A DNA stretch of 64,000 bases, from NCBI RefSeq assembly GCF_003182075.1, contig NZ_QGTH01000002.1:50397-114396 (forward strand). Reading direction: 5' to 3'. The stretch is from Finegoldia magna. GTDB taxonomy: Bacteria > Bacillota > Clostridia > Tissierellales > Peptoniphilaceae. Under the pieces are notes generated by a model, which did not search any database, was not told the origin of the DNA, and saw nothing but the letters and a program-made list of their open reading frames with translations. Shown in pieces: positions 26,643-36,259 of this stretch (positions are counted from its first letter, which is position 1; each line of letters starts with the position of its first letter). The position numbers were made by a program, and so were the translations under genes.

Positions 26643-29600
26643 TTTTTTTATCATCAGAAATTTTAACTTCAGTATCATTAGCTAAATCCGATTGATTTAA
26701 ATTATCGTCACTTGATACGTCTGTTGAATCTTCTATTTCTTTTGGTTGGCAAGTATTTTCTTGAGACGTTTCCTTTTTCTTATTAATATCGAATGTAGGT
26801 TTGTTTTCTTCTTGTTCTTTTACCTTAATTTTCTTAAAAGTTGGATTTATTGTTGTTGCTTTTGTTACGAACAAAACATAACCTGATTCTTTTTTGTCCT
26901 TTACTCCTGAAATTTCCCAGCCATCAAATTGATATCCTTCTGCTACTTCTCCATTATAAGCTGGAAGAACGAAATCTTCACCTTTTACTAGTTCATTATC
27001 CTTATTATCTATAGTAAGCTTGACTTTTTCTGGCTTGATAAGCTCTACCGTTCCAGTATTTTTGTCTAAGTTAAATTCTTTTACTGTAGTATTTCTTGCA
27101 AAGTCTTTTACTACAAATTTGATTTTTAATTCACTATCTTTGATATCTTTAATATCATCTAGTGATTTGTATTCTTTTCCATTTACATAGATGTGTTGTT
27201 CTTGTATTTCTCCATCTTTGTTATTATCTCTTTTATCAAATATGTTAAATTTAATAAATTTATTTTTTGCATATTCAATAGATATTTTACCATCTTCGCT
27301 CATCTCAACTGTAGGTTTTACATTATCATATAAGAATTGATAGTGAACTCCTACCGCCTTTGCGTTCATTGAAGAATAACCTGTTTTTAAGAATACATTT
27401 CTGTCCATATCTTTAACTTCATCTGGGAATCCATTTGCCTTATAATCTTTCATTCCCCAATCCATGATATCCCCATCTTTTACATCAAGTTTTATATTAA
27501 AGTCTCTTGTATTGTCAATGTGTAAATCACCATATATTAAATAATTATCTACAACTGACTCATTAACTCTCATTTCCCAGTTAAATCCACCTTTATCAGA
27601 AATTTTTCCTTTTAGATAAAATTCTGGATTTCTTACGTAAATCTTATTAGATTTAGAAGGATTAAAGTAATTTTTATCCATTGATAGATTCACAGGCTTT
27701 GTATCGATAAATAGCATTGCACCGTCTTCTTTAATGGCTTCAACGTTTGATTTATCATCTCCGATATATTCCTTGCCATCTTTGCCAAGAAGAACTAGTT
27801 TATAAGGATCATCTACAAGCTTTCCATCCTTATCTATAGCCTCTCCCTTATCATTAGTTTTGAATTTGAATACTTGGTATCTAACTATATTAAAACCATC
27901 CAATGCTGACATAAGAACCGATTGAGTGCTTCTTCCATCTTGAACATTTCTACTATCACAGTAGATTGTTTTTTGTGATAGGACCTTGATGTTAGGGGCA
28001 GTCTTTTGGATTTTTTCTATATCTGCCTTGCTATAAACTCCATTGCCATCGAGCATGTCAGTTTTTCCTGGGTTAAATGTAGTAACTCTTAGGGCATATC
28101 CCTTTCTTACAATCATATTATCATTTAATACATATTGACCCTTTTCTTGATCGAAGAACATCTTGTTTGTATCCATCTTGCTTGGATCTTGTGGTTTTTG
28201 TTTTGTAAGCTCACCTTCACCTAGTTCGATAATATTTCCGTAGCTTGAAGCATATGGTGAAGCTTCCTCTGCTTCATCCTTCTTTTCTGGCATCCTTATT
28301 ATAGTTTTAGCTTTTGTTTGGTCCTTATCTTTTACAAGGATATTCATATCTCCAGTAAAGGATAGACCATCGACTACATCATTTGTGTTTGCAAATAAGT
28401 CAAAGGTTAGAGTTTTTGTTTGTGGGTCGTATTTACTTGCCTTAATTTCTATTAATTTAAAGTCATTACCATAGTAAGCCTTAGCATCTTTTGATACATT
28501 ACTTACTTTTCCAAGAATTTCAAAATGTCCATCCTTTGATGGGCTTAATACTCCACCAAGCTTTGATTTAACATCATCAAGTTTCTCAGTTTCATATTCT
28601 AGAGCACTTCCATCTTCATAGGCTTTTATATTTCCATTTTCATCATATTGATAATCAAGTTCTACTGTTCTTTTTCCACCATTTACATAGTCGTATTCTT
28701 GCTTATATTTCTTTTTAACTAGTTTCTTTAGGTCTTTATCTTCAAAGCCTCTAACAGTAGAGATTTCTTTGTTTAACTCTAGATTTGAAGGTCCCTCTAT
28801 AGGATTTTCATCAAAAGTATCTTTCTTTTCTTCTGCCTTATTTGAAGCTTCTGGACTTTGAGCATTTTTGAGTTTTTCTTCAGAAATTTCACCTAGTTTT
28901 TTGTAAGAAGAAGCATCTGTCTCAGGATCTACTAGGTAATAAGAAATCATTCCTTTTGCGTCAGCTTTATTATCAAATTTAATCCTATGGATTTTGGTGA
29001 AGTTGCTTGCACCATCTAGGGCGATTACCTCTATGATTTTTCCTCTTAAATCTCCAGCTCCTTTAATTTCGTAGATAGTATTTCCTTTTTCATCAAGCTT
29101 TCTGTGTCTTCCTTCGCCTTCTCCTGCATATTTAACATCAAGGTTTCTTTCAACATCACCATTCTCGTCAACTATAGCTGCACCTGCATACCATACTTCG
29201 TTGGCTACTTCTTCAAATTTATCTGGATGGTTCTTTTGATCTCTTACAAACAAGGTTTCGTTTTTATACTTATCTTTTACCTTGTGGTAGGTATCTTTTG
29301 CTATTAATTTGATTTTGTCTGGATTAGAGAAATCAACATCAACAATTGTTGGAGCTGTATTGTCAATTTTTACTGGTATATAAGAAACTTGCCATGGATA
29401 ATCCTTGGTTAATCTATATTTGAACTTGTAGAAGTATTGACCCTCAGCTATTGGTTCAAATTGACCCCTAAGTTTTGTTTCCAAGTCTTGGTTATTATTA
29501 TCATCATTAGCGCCTTCTTCTCTTCCTCTTGGGTTGTAGATTAATCCATCCCATTTTAAATCTCCCATAACTTTTAGCTTAGAAGATTTTATACCCTTAG

Positions 29601-32600
29601 CGTCATTTCTCTTAGAGTTTAAGATACCTCTAATAAAATGCTCTTTAGTTATTACTTTAAGATCTTTTTGACCTTCTCCTTCTTTATCGGTATTTACGAT
29701 TGATATTTGTCCTTCTTTTGCACTTCTTAGAACAAGTGGTGAAGGGGTTAGCCCTCTTTCTATTTGTACTTCTTGAGTTTGTCCTTTAGAATCGAGTGGG
29801 TAAACTCTTGCTACTTTTGAGCCGCTATTAGATGCATCAGTTAATCCTTGGTTGTTATTTAATGCAAATAAGTCAGGGTCTTGATCAAGTGATTTTGTAT
29901 TTCCATCTTTTCTGTTTTGGATAACGGCAGCTGGATTGAATTTATCGATGTCGTGTTCTCCACCTATACCCTTATTCAAGGTTCCAGGTATTTTTGGTTT
30001 ACCATCGTCATCATAACCTTCCATTGTCTTTGATTTTGAACCTTCTTCCCAAGCCCACTTGTCAAGGATTGGCTCCTTGTTCCAATTTCCAGCAAAGCCC
30101 ATAAGTGGCATTGATAGAGATGGTTGAAAAACTGTCTTGTTTCCCTTACCGCACATTGCCTCAACTTCTTCTTTAGATTCAAATCTAATGAAGGATTCTA
30201 CAAATTTATTTTTATCTTTAGCATCTCCAACATCTATTACAGCATTTAAGTCAAAACTTGAATTTGGTTTTATGGTAAATGTATCGTATTCGAATGTTAT
30301 CTTTGCTCCATTAATTACTTCAGGATGGATTTCTGGAACAATTTGTTTTCCATCTTGAGATTTTTCATCCTTGTAAGTTTCATCAAGTTTTAGTCTATTG
30401 GTTAAGAAATCTGTTGTGATTGCAGATGATGAAGCTTTAAATGTTAGAGGTCTATCTGATGTATTAATTAATTTAATTGTGAAATATTTTTTATCGCCCT
30501 TAATCTCTTTAAGTGAAATAGATCCATATGAATTTACCAAACCTTCAGAGTCTAAATTCTTAAAGCTAGCTATAACGTCATTTCTTAGTGCATTAGCTAC
30601 GTTAATAAGACCAGCGCCTTGTTGTCTTGGTGAAGCATAATATAGTGATTTCTCCTTCCAACCTGTTGGATCCATCATAGGTCTTGCTGTGTTTTGTAAG
30701 GCAATCTTTGTAAGAGTAGTTAAGTCGATTTTATCGTCACCTGTTAGGTTTTTTAAGACAGGTTTTGCGAGCATCTCTTTTAGTTTTGGTCTAATCAATA
30801 CTGTTGATGCTGCAACTACTGGTGTTGCCATACTTGTTCCTGACATATAACCATAAGTTGACTTGCCGTCAATTACATTTAGAGTTGATTTGATGTTCTT
30901 TCCTGGTGCTGATACATCTGGCTTTAGGAGGAGGTCAACCCTTGGACCCCAAGATGTAGAAGCTGCTGGAACTATTACTTCTTCCTTGTAAAGTTCCTTA
31001 TCTGTATCAGGAGCAAAGTTAAAGGCTAGCTCTTTCTCATCACCAAGCTTTGGACGGTTTTTGTTGAAGCTTTCCATGTCAATTGGATAGTATTGGTCAA
31101 GCTTATCTTTGAAGTCTTCCTTTTTATTTCTTTTAACCTCTGTTTTATTTGCTGGATTAATCATATTCCAAATCTTTAGACCATCATCACCTGATACTGA
31201 AAATACTTGACAAGTTGTTCCTTCATCTTCTTCGTAACCCATGGCTGGAAGCTCTGTCCAGTTATCTCTGTTGTAGTAGTTAACTGTATTTACAACCATG
31301 ATTGCACGAGCACCCTTATCGGCAGCTTTTTTAAAGGCATATTTTAAATCTTTGGTATAGATTCTATCCATAACGGCAATTTTGCCTTTAAGATTAAGAC
31401 CAACTAGATCTTCATCTTGACCCTTGCCTATATAAACAAATTTTACTTTGTCAGATAGCTTGCTTCCGTCTTCATTTCTAATAATCTTATCCTTATCGAA
31501 GAAGGTACCGATATTTCTATACTTAAAGCTTTCTCCACCAATATTGACCTTGTCAAACTCTACTATTTGATTTTTAGCTGATGCGACCGCGATAGCATCT
31601 TCATGTGCAGCAGTTCTAGTTACATTGCCTGTATCAATCATCTTTAGTTGGTTATTTGCAGCCAAGTCCCATGATGAGCTTGATGCAGCTGTTGCGTAGT
31701 TTCCAGTTGCTACAACCATAGGAATGCCAGCTTTTCTCAAAGCTCTAACAGCCTGCCAATATTTTTCTCCTACTAGTCCTGTTCCTGTAAAACCTGATGA
31801 TACAGATACTACATCGACCTTATGCTTGATTGCATCTTCAATAGCATGAAACATCGTTTCATCACCGGCAAATCCATCACCTGAATCAGAATACATCTTA
31901 TAAGAAAATATTTGAGCGTTTGGAGCAATCCCATCAATACCATTATAATTAGCTATGTCCTCATCAGTATCATTTCCAGCAAGAATTCCTGCTATATGCA
32001 TACCGTGTGGATCATGATAATCTGAACCATCATCATATTTTTCGACAGTGATTTTGCCACCATTATAATAGTTAAAAGCGTGAGGTATTTTATCACTCAA
32101 CCAAAAGTACTTGTCAGTTCCTTGTAAATCATCTTTCTTATATTTCATCGATGATTTCGCATCTTCGTCAATTCTCATGGCTTTGTGTCTGTAATCAGTT
32201 CCAGTATCAATATTTGCAATTACCATTCCTCTACCATCAAAGTTTTTGCCAAATTGAGCATTGATTGCTTTTAGGTAATCTATGGATTCATCAACTCCTA
32301 TTTCCTTTCGAGCATTGTTCATCATCGGTTGAATTTTTTGTGATTTTTCGACTGATGAAATGCCTTCAATAAGTTTAATTTTGTCCAAATTATCTCGATT
32401 TGTTTCTATAGCACAACCATTGAAAATCGTATTATAAGTATACAAAACTTTAGTATTTTTAAAATTAGATAGTTCTTTAATTGCTTTCTGACCATCCTCC
32501 TTATTCCTAAATTCAGCTATGTATACAACTCTATCCTCTTCTTTTTTAGAAATGTTTAGAATTTCATCTGCTTTATGCAATTCATTTCCTTTTGATACTT

Positions 32601-32904
32601 CTTTGTTTGAATATTTGTTATCGGAAGTATTTTTATTATCAATTACAGAATCCTCTTTAATATCTTCTTTGGTAATTACTGATAACTTTTCATCGTTTGT
32701 TTTGTTCGAATTTTCTTTATTGACTTTTAACGTCTCATTCGTAAGCTTATTTTCATCCTGCTTATATTCTATAGATTTTTCCTTATCAATAATATTTTTA
32801 ATATCTTCAGTTTTTGCAAAAACTGTATCACTGCACATAAAGGAAACTGATGAAACTGATAAAGCTGCAACAAGAGTTGCCTTTATAATATCTTTTTTTT
32901 TCAT
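26578..32904 (-). CDS. Giant cell-envelope subtilisin-like protease (S8, C5a-peptidase/lactocepin type)
   Basis: 2,108 residues as read. Signal peptide at 1-30, ending VFAK. A propeptide inhibitor-like region follows (YIAEFRNKEDGQKAIKEL). The catalytic domain has Asp in ANIDTGTDYRHK near 231, His in DPHGMHIAGILAG near 300, oxyanion Asn in VVATGNYA and Ser in SGTSMATP near 690. A PA insert (GARAIMVVNTVNYY) is present. Fn3-like domains and long beta-rich repeats fill the C-terminal two thirds. Such enzymes degrade host or matrix proteins at the cell surface. Shine-Dalgarno AGGAGG precedes the ATG. The frame ends early through a one-base slip that removes the LPKAG anchor. It lies between direct repeats beside a dead IS, so acquisition by transfer is likely. 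Confidence 0.93.
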   Translation of the reverse strand: MKKKDIIKATLVAALSVSSVSFMCSDTVFAKTEDIKNIIDKEKSIEYKQDENKLTNETLKVNKENSNKTNDEKLSVITKEDIKEDSVIDNKNTSDNKYSNKEVSKGNELHKADEILNISKKEEDRVVYIAEFRNKEDGQKAIKELSNFKNTKVLYTYNTIFNGCAIETNRDNLDKIKLIEGISSVEKSQKIQPMMNNARKEIGVDESIDYLKAINAQFGKNFDGRGMVIANIDTGTDYRHKAMRIDEDAKSSMKYKKDDLQGTDKYFWLSDKIPHAFNYYNGGKITVEKYDDGSDYHDPHGMHIAGILAGNDTDEDIANYNGIDGIAPNAQIFSYKMYSDSGDGFAGDETMFHAIEDAIKHKVDVVSVSSGFTGTGLVGEKYWQAVRALRKAGIPMVVATGNYATAASSSSWDLAANNQLKMIDTGNVTRTAAHEDAIAVASAKNQIVEFDKVNIGGESFKYRNIGTFFDKDKIIRNEDGSKLSDKVKFVYIGKGQDEDLVGLNLKGKIAVMDRIYTKDLKYAFKKAADKGARAIMVVNTVNYYNRDNWTELPAMGYEEDEGTTCQVFSVSGDDGLKIWNMINPANKTEVKRNKKEDFKDKLDQYYPIDMESFNKNRPKLGDEKELAFNFAPDTDKELYKEEVIVPAASTSWGPRVDLLLKPDVSAPGKNIKSTLNVIDGKSTYGYMSGTSMATPVVAASTVLIRPKLKEMLAKPVLKNLTGDDKIDLTTLTKIALQNTARPMMDPTGWKEKSLYYASPRQQGAGLINVANALRNDVIASFKNLDSEGLVNSYGSISLKEIKGDKKYFTIKLINTSDRPLTFKASSSAITTDFLTNRLKLDETYKDEKSQDGKQIVPEIHPEVINGAKITFEYDTFTIKPNSSFDLNAVIDVGDAKDKNKFVESFIRFESKEEVEAMCGKGNKTVFQPSLSMPLMGFAGNWNKEPILDKWAWEEGSKSKTMEGYDDDGKPKIPGTLNKGIGGEHDIDKFNPAAVIQNRKDGNTKSLDQDPDLFALNNNQGLTDASNSGSKVARVYPLDSKGQTQEVQIERGLTPSPLVLRSAKEGQISIVNTDKEGEGQKDLKVITKEHFIRGILNSKRNDAKGIKSSKLKVMGDLKWDGLIYNPRGREEGANDDNNNQDLETKLRGQFEPIAEGQYFYKFKYRLTKDYPWQVSYIPVKIDNTAPTIVDVDFSNPDKIKLIAKDTYHKVKDKYKNETLFVRDQKNHPDKFEEVANEVWYAGAAIVDENGDVERNLDVKYAGEGEGRHRKLDEKGNTIYEIKGAGDLRGKIIEVIALDGASNFTKIHRIKFDNKADAKGMISYYLVDPETDASSYKKLGEISEEKLKNAQSPEASNKAEEKKDTFDENPIEGPSNLELNKEISTVRGFEDKDLKKLVKKKYKQEYDYVNGGKRTVELDYQYDENGNIKAYEDGSALEYETEKLDDVKSKLGGVLSPSKDGHFEILGKVSNVSKDAKAYYGNDFKLIEIKASKYDPQTKTLTFDLFANTNDVVDGLSFTGDMNILVKDKDQTKAKTIIRMPEKKDEAEEASPYASSYGNIIELGEGELTKQKPQDPSKMDTNKMFFDQEKGQYVLNDNMIVRKGYALRVTTFNPGKTDMLDGNGVYSKADIEKIQKTAPNIKVLSQKTIYCDSRNVQDGRSTQSVLMSALDGFNIVRYQVFKFKTNDKGEAIDKDGKLVDDPYKLVLLGKDGKEYIGDDKSNVEAIKEDGAMLFIDTKPVNLSMDKNYFNPSKSNKIYVRNPEFYLKGKISDKGGFNWEMRVNESVVDNYLIYGDLHIDNTRDFNIKLDVKDGDIMDWGMKDYKANGFPDEVKDMDRNVFLKTGYSSMNAKAVGVHYQFLYDNVKPTVEMSEDGKISIEYAKNKFIKFNIFDKRDNNKDGEIQEQHIYVNGKEYKSLDDIKDIKDSELKIKFVVKDFARNTTVKEFNLDKNTGTVELIKPEKVKLTIDNKDNELVKGEDFVLPAYNGEVAEGYQFDGWEISGVKDKKESGYVLFVTKATTINPTFKKIKVKEQEENKPTFDINKKKETSQENTCQPKEIEDSTDVSSDDNLNQSDLANDTEVKISDDKKIALKAKIMLMLISLKQMKKKK

Positions 32905-33208
32905 AAATCCTCCTAGATTAAAAAATATTAATTTTACTTATGGTATAAATTGCAAATATCGATATTGAGTCCCATTTTCAAAAATTACGTTCTAAATTTT
33001 ACTACTTTTTTTTTATTTAGTCAACATTTATAAGACCTCTAATATAATTATTTTTTTAACTTTATATACATAAAACGCATAATAAAAGTATATTAATAAT
33101 TAAAAGATATATTAATAATTTTAAAAACAGAGATTTCATTAATAATTAAAATATAAAAACCTTTATCATTTTCCTAAATATGCATTTAAAATAAATAATG
33201 TATTTATA

Positions 33209-33229
33209 GTTATGCTTTAAGTATAACTT
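33209..33229. promoter_or_regulatory. Near-perfect 21-bp palindrome upstream of the protease
   Basis: AGTTATGCTTTAAGTATAACT is nearly its own reverse complement (one mismatched pair). It sits in the 430-bp AT-rich gap upstream of the protease gene, about 300 nt from its start. It could be an operator or part of a mobile-element end; no regulator is recognised. Confidence 0.4.
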
Positions 33230-33253
33230 TTTATGTATTTTTTGACATATTAA

Positions 33254-33313
33254 AATCCTCCTGATTATTGTCTTATCAGGAGGATTTCTCATACAAAAAC
33301 TATTTCACAGTCT
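33254..33313. repeat. Direct repeat copy B (hairpin + conserved tail)
   Basis: AATCCTCCTGAT / ATCAGGAGGATT is a 12-bp hairpin, followed by a tail ending AAACTATTTCACAGTCTC. It matches copy A at 26208 in sequence, order and orientation. On the minus strand the hairpin is followed by TTTTAAT and may also terminate the ADP-ribosylglycohydrolase gene. The rest of the 32,905-33,335 gap is AT-rich DNA with no gene seen. Confidence 0.85.
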
Positions 33314-33335
33314 CAAATAAATACATTCAACTAAT

Positions 33336-34172
33336 TTATATTTTATTTCGATCATCATTCACATTTCCGTCGCACAAATACTCTACGAATTTTTCAATTT
33401 GCTCTTTTACATTTTCGTCGATTTTTTCAATCCACCTTTTAGGAATTGTAGAATATCCATGAATAGATCCACTGATACTCCCAGCAATTGCAGCTATCGT
33501 ATCGGAATCTCCTCCGTGATTTACAGCGTTTATAATGCAATCTTCAACAGAATTTTCCTTTGCCCAATAAATCGCATTATTAAAAGTGTTTACGATATAT
33601 CCCGATGGTTTGAGAAGTTGTTTATCTTCAAGTTCATGAGTTTTTCCATTGATGTTATCGCGTATGATTTGTGTGTATTCTCGTAAAATTTCATCACACA
33701 TTTCGTTATTGTGAGTGAGTCTTCCTTGTTTTATGTTCAGTTCTTCTGAGTTTTCGTTATCTAATAATGCACATGGAAGTGCTCTCATCAAGCTTCCGTT
33801 TCCAAGTGCTGTTTCATCTTCTTCAATAAAAATTTCGTATTGAATGTAGTGTTCGATTGCACGTCTACATTGATTGCCAATATCTCTAGGATGTGTATTG
33901 TACCAATCGACAAATAATTTCATGGTATTTTTCTCAAAATTATCACGGTCATTTTCCATCAATGAGTTCATAATACAAATACTCATATCTGTATCATCGG
34001 TGCATTCTCCTGGATTCAAATCAAGCCATCCTCCACCTAATATATCAGTGACTTTTCCGTAGATTTTTGAAATTTCGTCTTCAGTCATAAATTCAGTAGT
34101 AGCTCCCATGCTATCACCTATTGCAAAAGCAAAAAGCGCTCCTTTGATTCGATCTATTTTCCTTCTGTCCAT
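33336..34172 (-). CDS. ADP-ribosylglycohydrolase family protein (DraG/ARH-like)
   Basis: 278-residue enzyme predicted to remove ADP-ribose from modified targets. It starts IDRIKGALFAFAIGDSMGA, the family N-terminal glycine/Asp block. The two binuclear-metal motifs are ECTDDTDM near residue 55 and HGGDSDTIAAIAGSI near residue 220. Single gene with its own Shine-Dalgarno. No ADP-ribosyltransferase or DraT is adjacent, so its partner or substrate is unknown. Confidence 0.93.
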   Translation of the reverse strand: MDRRKIDRIKGALFAFAIGDSMGATTEFMTEDEISKIYGKVTDILGGGWLDLNPGECTDDTDMSICIMNSLMENDRDNFEKNTMKLFVDWYNTHPRDIGNQCRRAIEHYIQYEIFIEEDETALGNGSLMRALPCALLDNENSEELNIKQGRLTHNNEMCDEILREYTQIIRDNINGKTHELEDKQLLKPSGYIVNTFNNAIYWAKENSVEDCIINAVNHGGDSDTIAAIAGSISGSIHGYSTIPKRWIEKIDENVKEQIEKFVEYLCDGNVNDDRNKI

Positions 34173-34256
34173 ATTTTCATCCCCTTTTGTATATTTTATT
34201 ACAAATTAAAACAAAAAAATATCCCCAGAAAATAAATTCCAGGCATATTAATAAAT

Positions 34257-36050
34257 CTAAATCAAATTATTTTCTTTTAACATTAATTCGATATCAGTGT
34301 CTTCTATTTTCTTTCCAATACTATGAGCTAACAATTTTGGAATTGGTAGGTCAGGTTTTTCGTAATCATTAAGTGCACTAACTGCATTTAATAAATATCT
34401 CAAATCGTATCTTGAAGCGTAAACTTCTGGAATTCCCTTTTCAACATGACACAATGCATATACAGCTTCCATTGCTGTTCTTCCAGAATATTCTGTAGTA
34501 AATACAGTATCTCTGCCAGGTTTGTCCAGTGTTTCTGCAAATTGTCCAAGGAATGCAAAGTTCACAGCTCCTTTAGGAACAACGTAAGGTCTGTCGCCAA
34601 ATTCACGAGGTTCAAAATGACTTGTAATATATGGCATCATTACAGGAATTGCTGAACAATCTTGTGATAATTGATCGATTTCTGCTTCAGGAACACCTAT
34701 ATGATACAACCATTCTTTTGTGATTTCTTTTCCTGTACAATCTCTCATAGGTTTTTTGATATAATTTCCGTCTTTGTCAGTAAATAATCCGTAAACCCAA
34801 ACGCAAATATCTTCTTTTGGTTGACCAACATATTGTGGTTGTCTGTTAATCGTCCAGCTCATCAACCAATTTGAATCCTTAACAGTTACGATACCACCTG
34901 TAACTACTTTTCCTGTGTAAGGATTTCTCTTAGTAATATTTTCGATATAGTCGATAACTTTACCACCATGAACAGTTACTGTACAAGATTCCCAGTTAGT
35001 TCTTTCAACATTTTTACAGAATTTGTCAGGTTTGCCGAATTCATCTGATTTTAATGCTATATTCCTCCATAAATCCCAGCTTCCACCAAGATCAGCACTC
35101 AAAGTTGCTGCAGTCTCATCGTCACCGTAGCTTGATGATTCAGTCATTGATCCATTAGTTATAAATACCAAATCATTTTCAGTTAAATCAATTGATTTGT
35201 CTTCACCTTTACTTGATTCCATTACCAATTTTGTAGCAACTTTCTTATCAGCAGTTATATCAAAATCAACATCTTTTACAGTGATTCCGTATTCAAATTT
35301 AACACCTTTTTCTTCTAACCATTTAACTATCGGTTTAACGATAGATTCGTATTGGTCGTATTGAGTAAATTGAAGAGCTGAAAGTGTAGGAAGTCCTCCA
35401 ACATGGTGGATAAATCTGTTCAAATACAATTTCATTTCCAAAGCACTATTCCAGTTTTGGAACGCAAACATTGATCTCCACAAAATCCAGAAATCACTAT
35501 TTAAAGTTTCTTCTGAGAAAACTTCATCAATTTGTTTGTTTTGTAAGTTTTCATCTTTTGTAATTGTAAGCTCTGCAATTTCCTTCAAAGCTTTGTCTGA
35601 TAAGTTGAATTTTTCTTCATCATATCTTTTACCATTTTCATGAGTTATACGACATTTACTGAAATTTGGATCGTCTAAGTTAGTGTAGAAGAAATGATCT
35701 ATTATTGATTCCTCTGGATTTTCAGATGATGGAACCGCACTGTACAAGTCCCACAAAGTTTCAAAATGGTGACCCATTTCTCTACCGCCTCTGGCAACAT
35801 ATCCTCTGTGTTCAGTCTTAAATTCTCCATCCAAACTTCCACCAGGCAATTCTAATTGTTCAATAAAAGTAATATTTTCGCCTTTCATGTGAGCATCTTT
35901 TACTAAAAATCCACCCGCAGCCAATGCAGCAATACCAGTACCTATAATGTAGGCTTTCTTATCATCTATATCTTTTGGCTTTCTTGCGTGAACTAAAGAG
36001 TGATAATTTCCATTAACAAACTTTACTCTTTCATCATAACTATTATTCAT
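34257..36050 (-). CDS. ohyA: Oleate hydratase (67-kDa myosin-cross-reactive antigen family)
   Basis: FAD enzyme that adds water to the cis-9 double bond of oleate and related fatty acids, detoxifying host unsaturated fatty acids. 597 residues. It has the FAD-binding AYIIGTGIAALAAGGFLVKDA near residue 32 and EQLELPGGSLDG. The family block RGYVARGGREMGHHFETLWDL is near residue 85, and the C-terminal region contains FLGQFAETLDKPGRDTVFTTEYS. It stands alone with a Shine-Dalgarno (AAGGAGATG) before the ATG. Expected in a skin or mucosal bacterium. Confidence 0.96.
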   Translation of the reverse strand: MNNSYDERVKFVNGNYHSLVHARKPKDIDDKKAYIIGTGIAALAAGGFLVKDAHMKGENITFIEQLELPGGSLDGEFKTEHRGYVARGGREMGHHFETLWDLYSAVPSSENPEESIIDHFFYTNLDDPNFSKCRITHENGKRYDEEKFNLSDKALKEIAELTITKDENLQNKQIDEVFSEETLNSDFWILWRSMFAFQNWNSALEMKLYLNRFIHHVGGLPTLSALQFTQYDQYESIVKPIVKWLEEKGVKFEYGITVKDVDFDITADKKVATKLVMESSKGEDKSIDLTENDLVFITNGSMTESSSYGDDETAATLSADLGGSWDLWRNIALKSDEFGKPDKFCKNVERTNWESCTVTVHGGKVIDYIENITKRNPYTGKVVTGGIVTVKDSNWLMSWTINRQPQYVGQPKEDICVWVYGLFTDKDGNYIKKPMRDCTGKEITKEWLYHIGVPEAEIDQLSQDCSAIPVMMPYITSHFEPREFGDRPYVVPKGAVNFAFLGQFAETLDKPGRDTVFTTEYSGRTAMEAVYALCHVEKGIPEVYASRYDLRYLLNAVSALNDYEKPDLPIPKLLAHSIGKKIEDTDIELMLKENNLI

Positions 36051-36213
36051 TAAATAACATCTCCTTTTCTTTATAAGAAAATTTTAAGCTGGTGGAATCA
36101 TCAGTTCAAATCTCTTACTTTTTTTATATACCCACTTTTTTAAATTATCTAACACTGTTCCCTATATTTTTTTATTGTTTTTTTCTTAGAAATATTTATC
36201 AACCATAAAAACA

Positions 36214-36241
36214 TTTACATAGTATAAAAATATGATAAAAT
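36214..36241 (+). promoter_or_regulatory. Probable promoter of the oligoendopeptidase gene
   Basis: TTTACA (36214-36219), a 16-nt spacer and TAAAAT (36236-36241), about 20 nt upstream of the GAGGTG ribosome-binding site and the ATG at 36260. Confidence 0.55.
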
Positions 36242-36259
36242 AATTTTAGAGGTGAAAAA

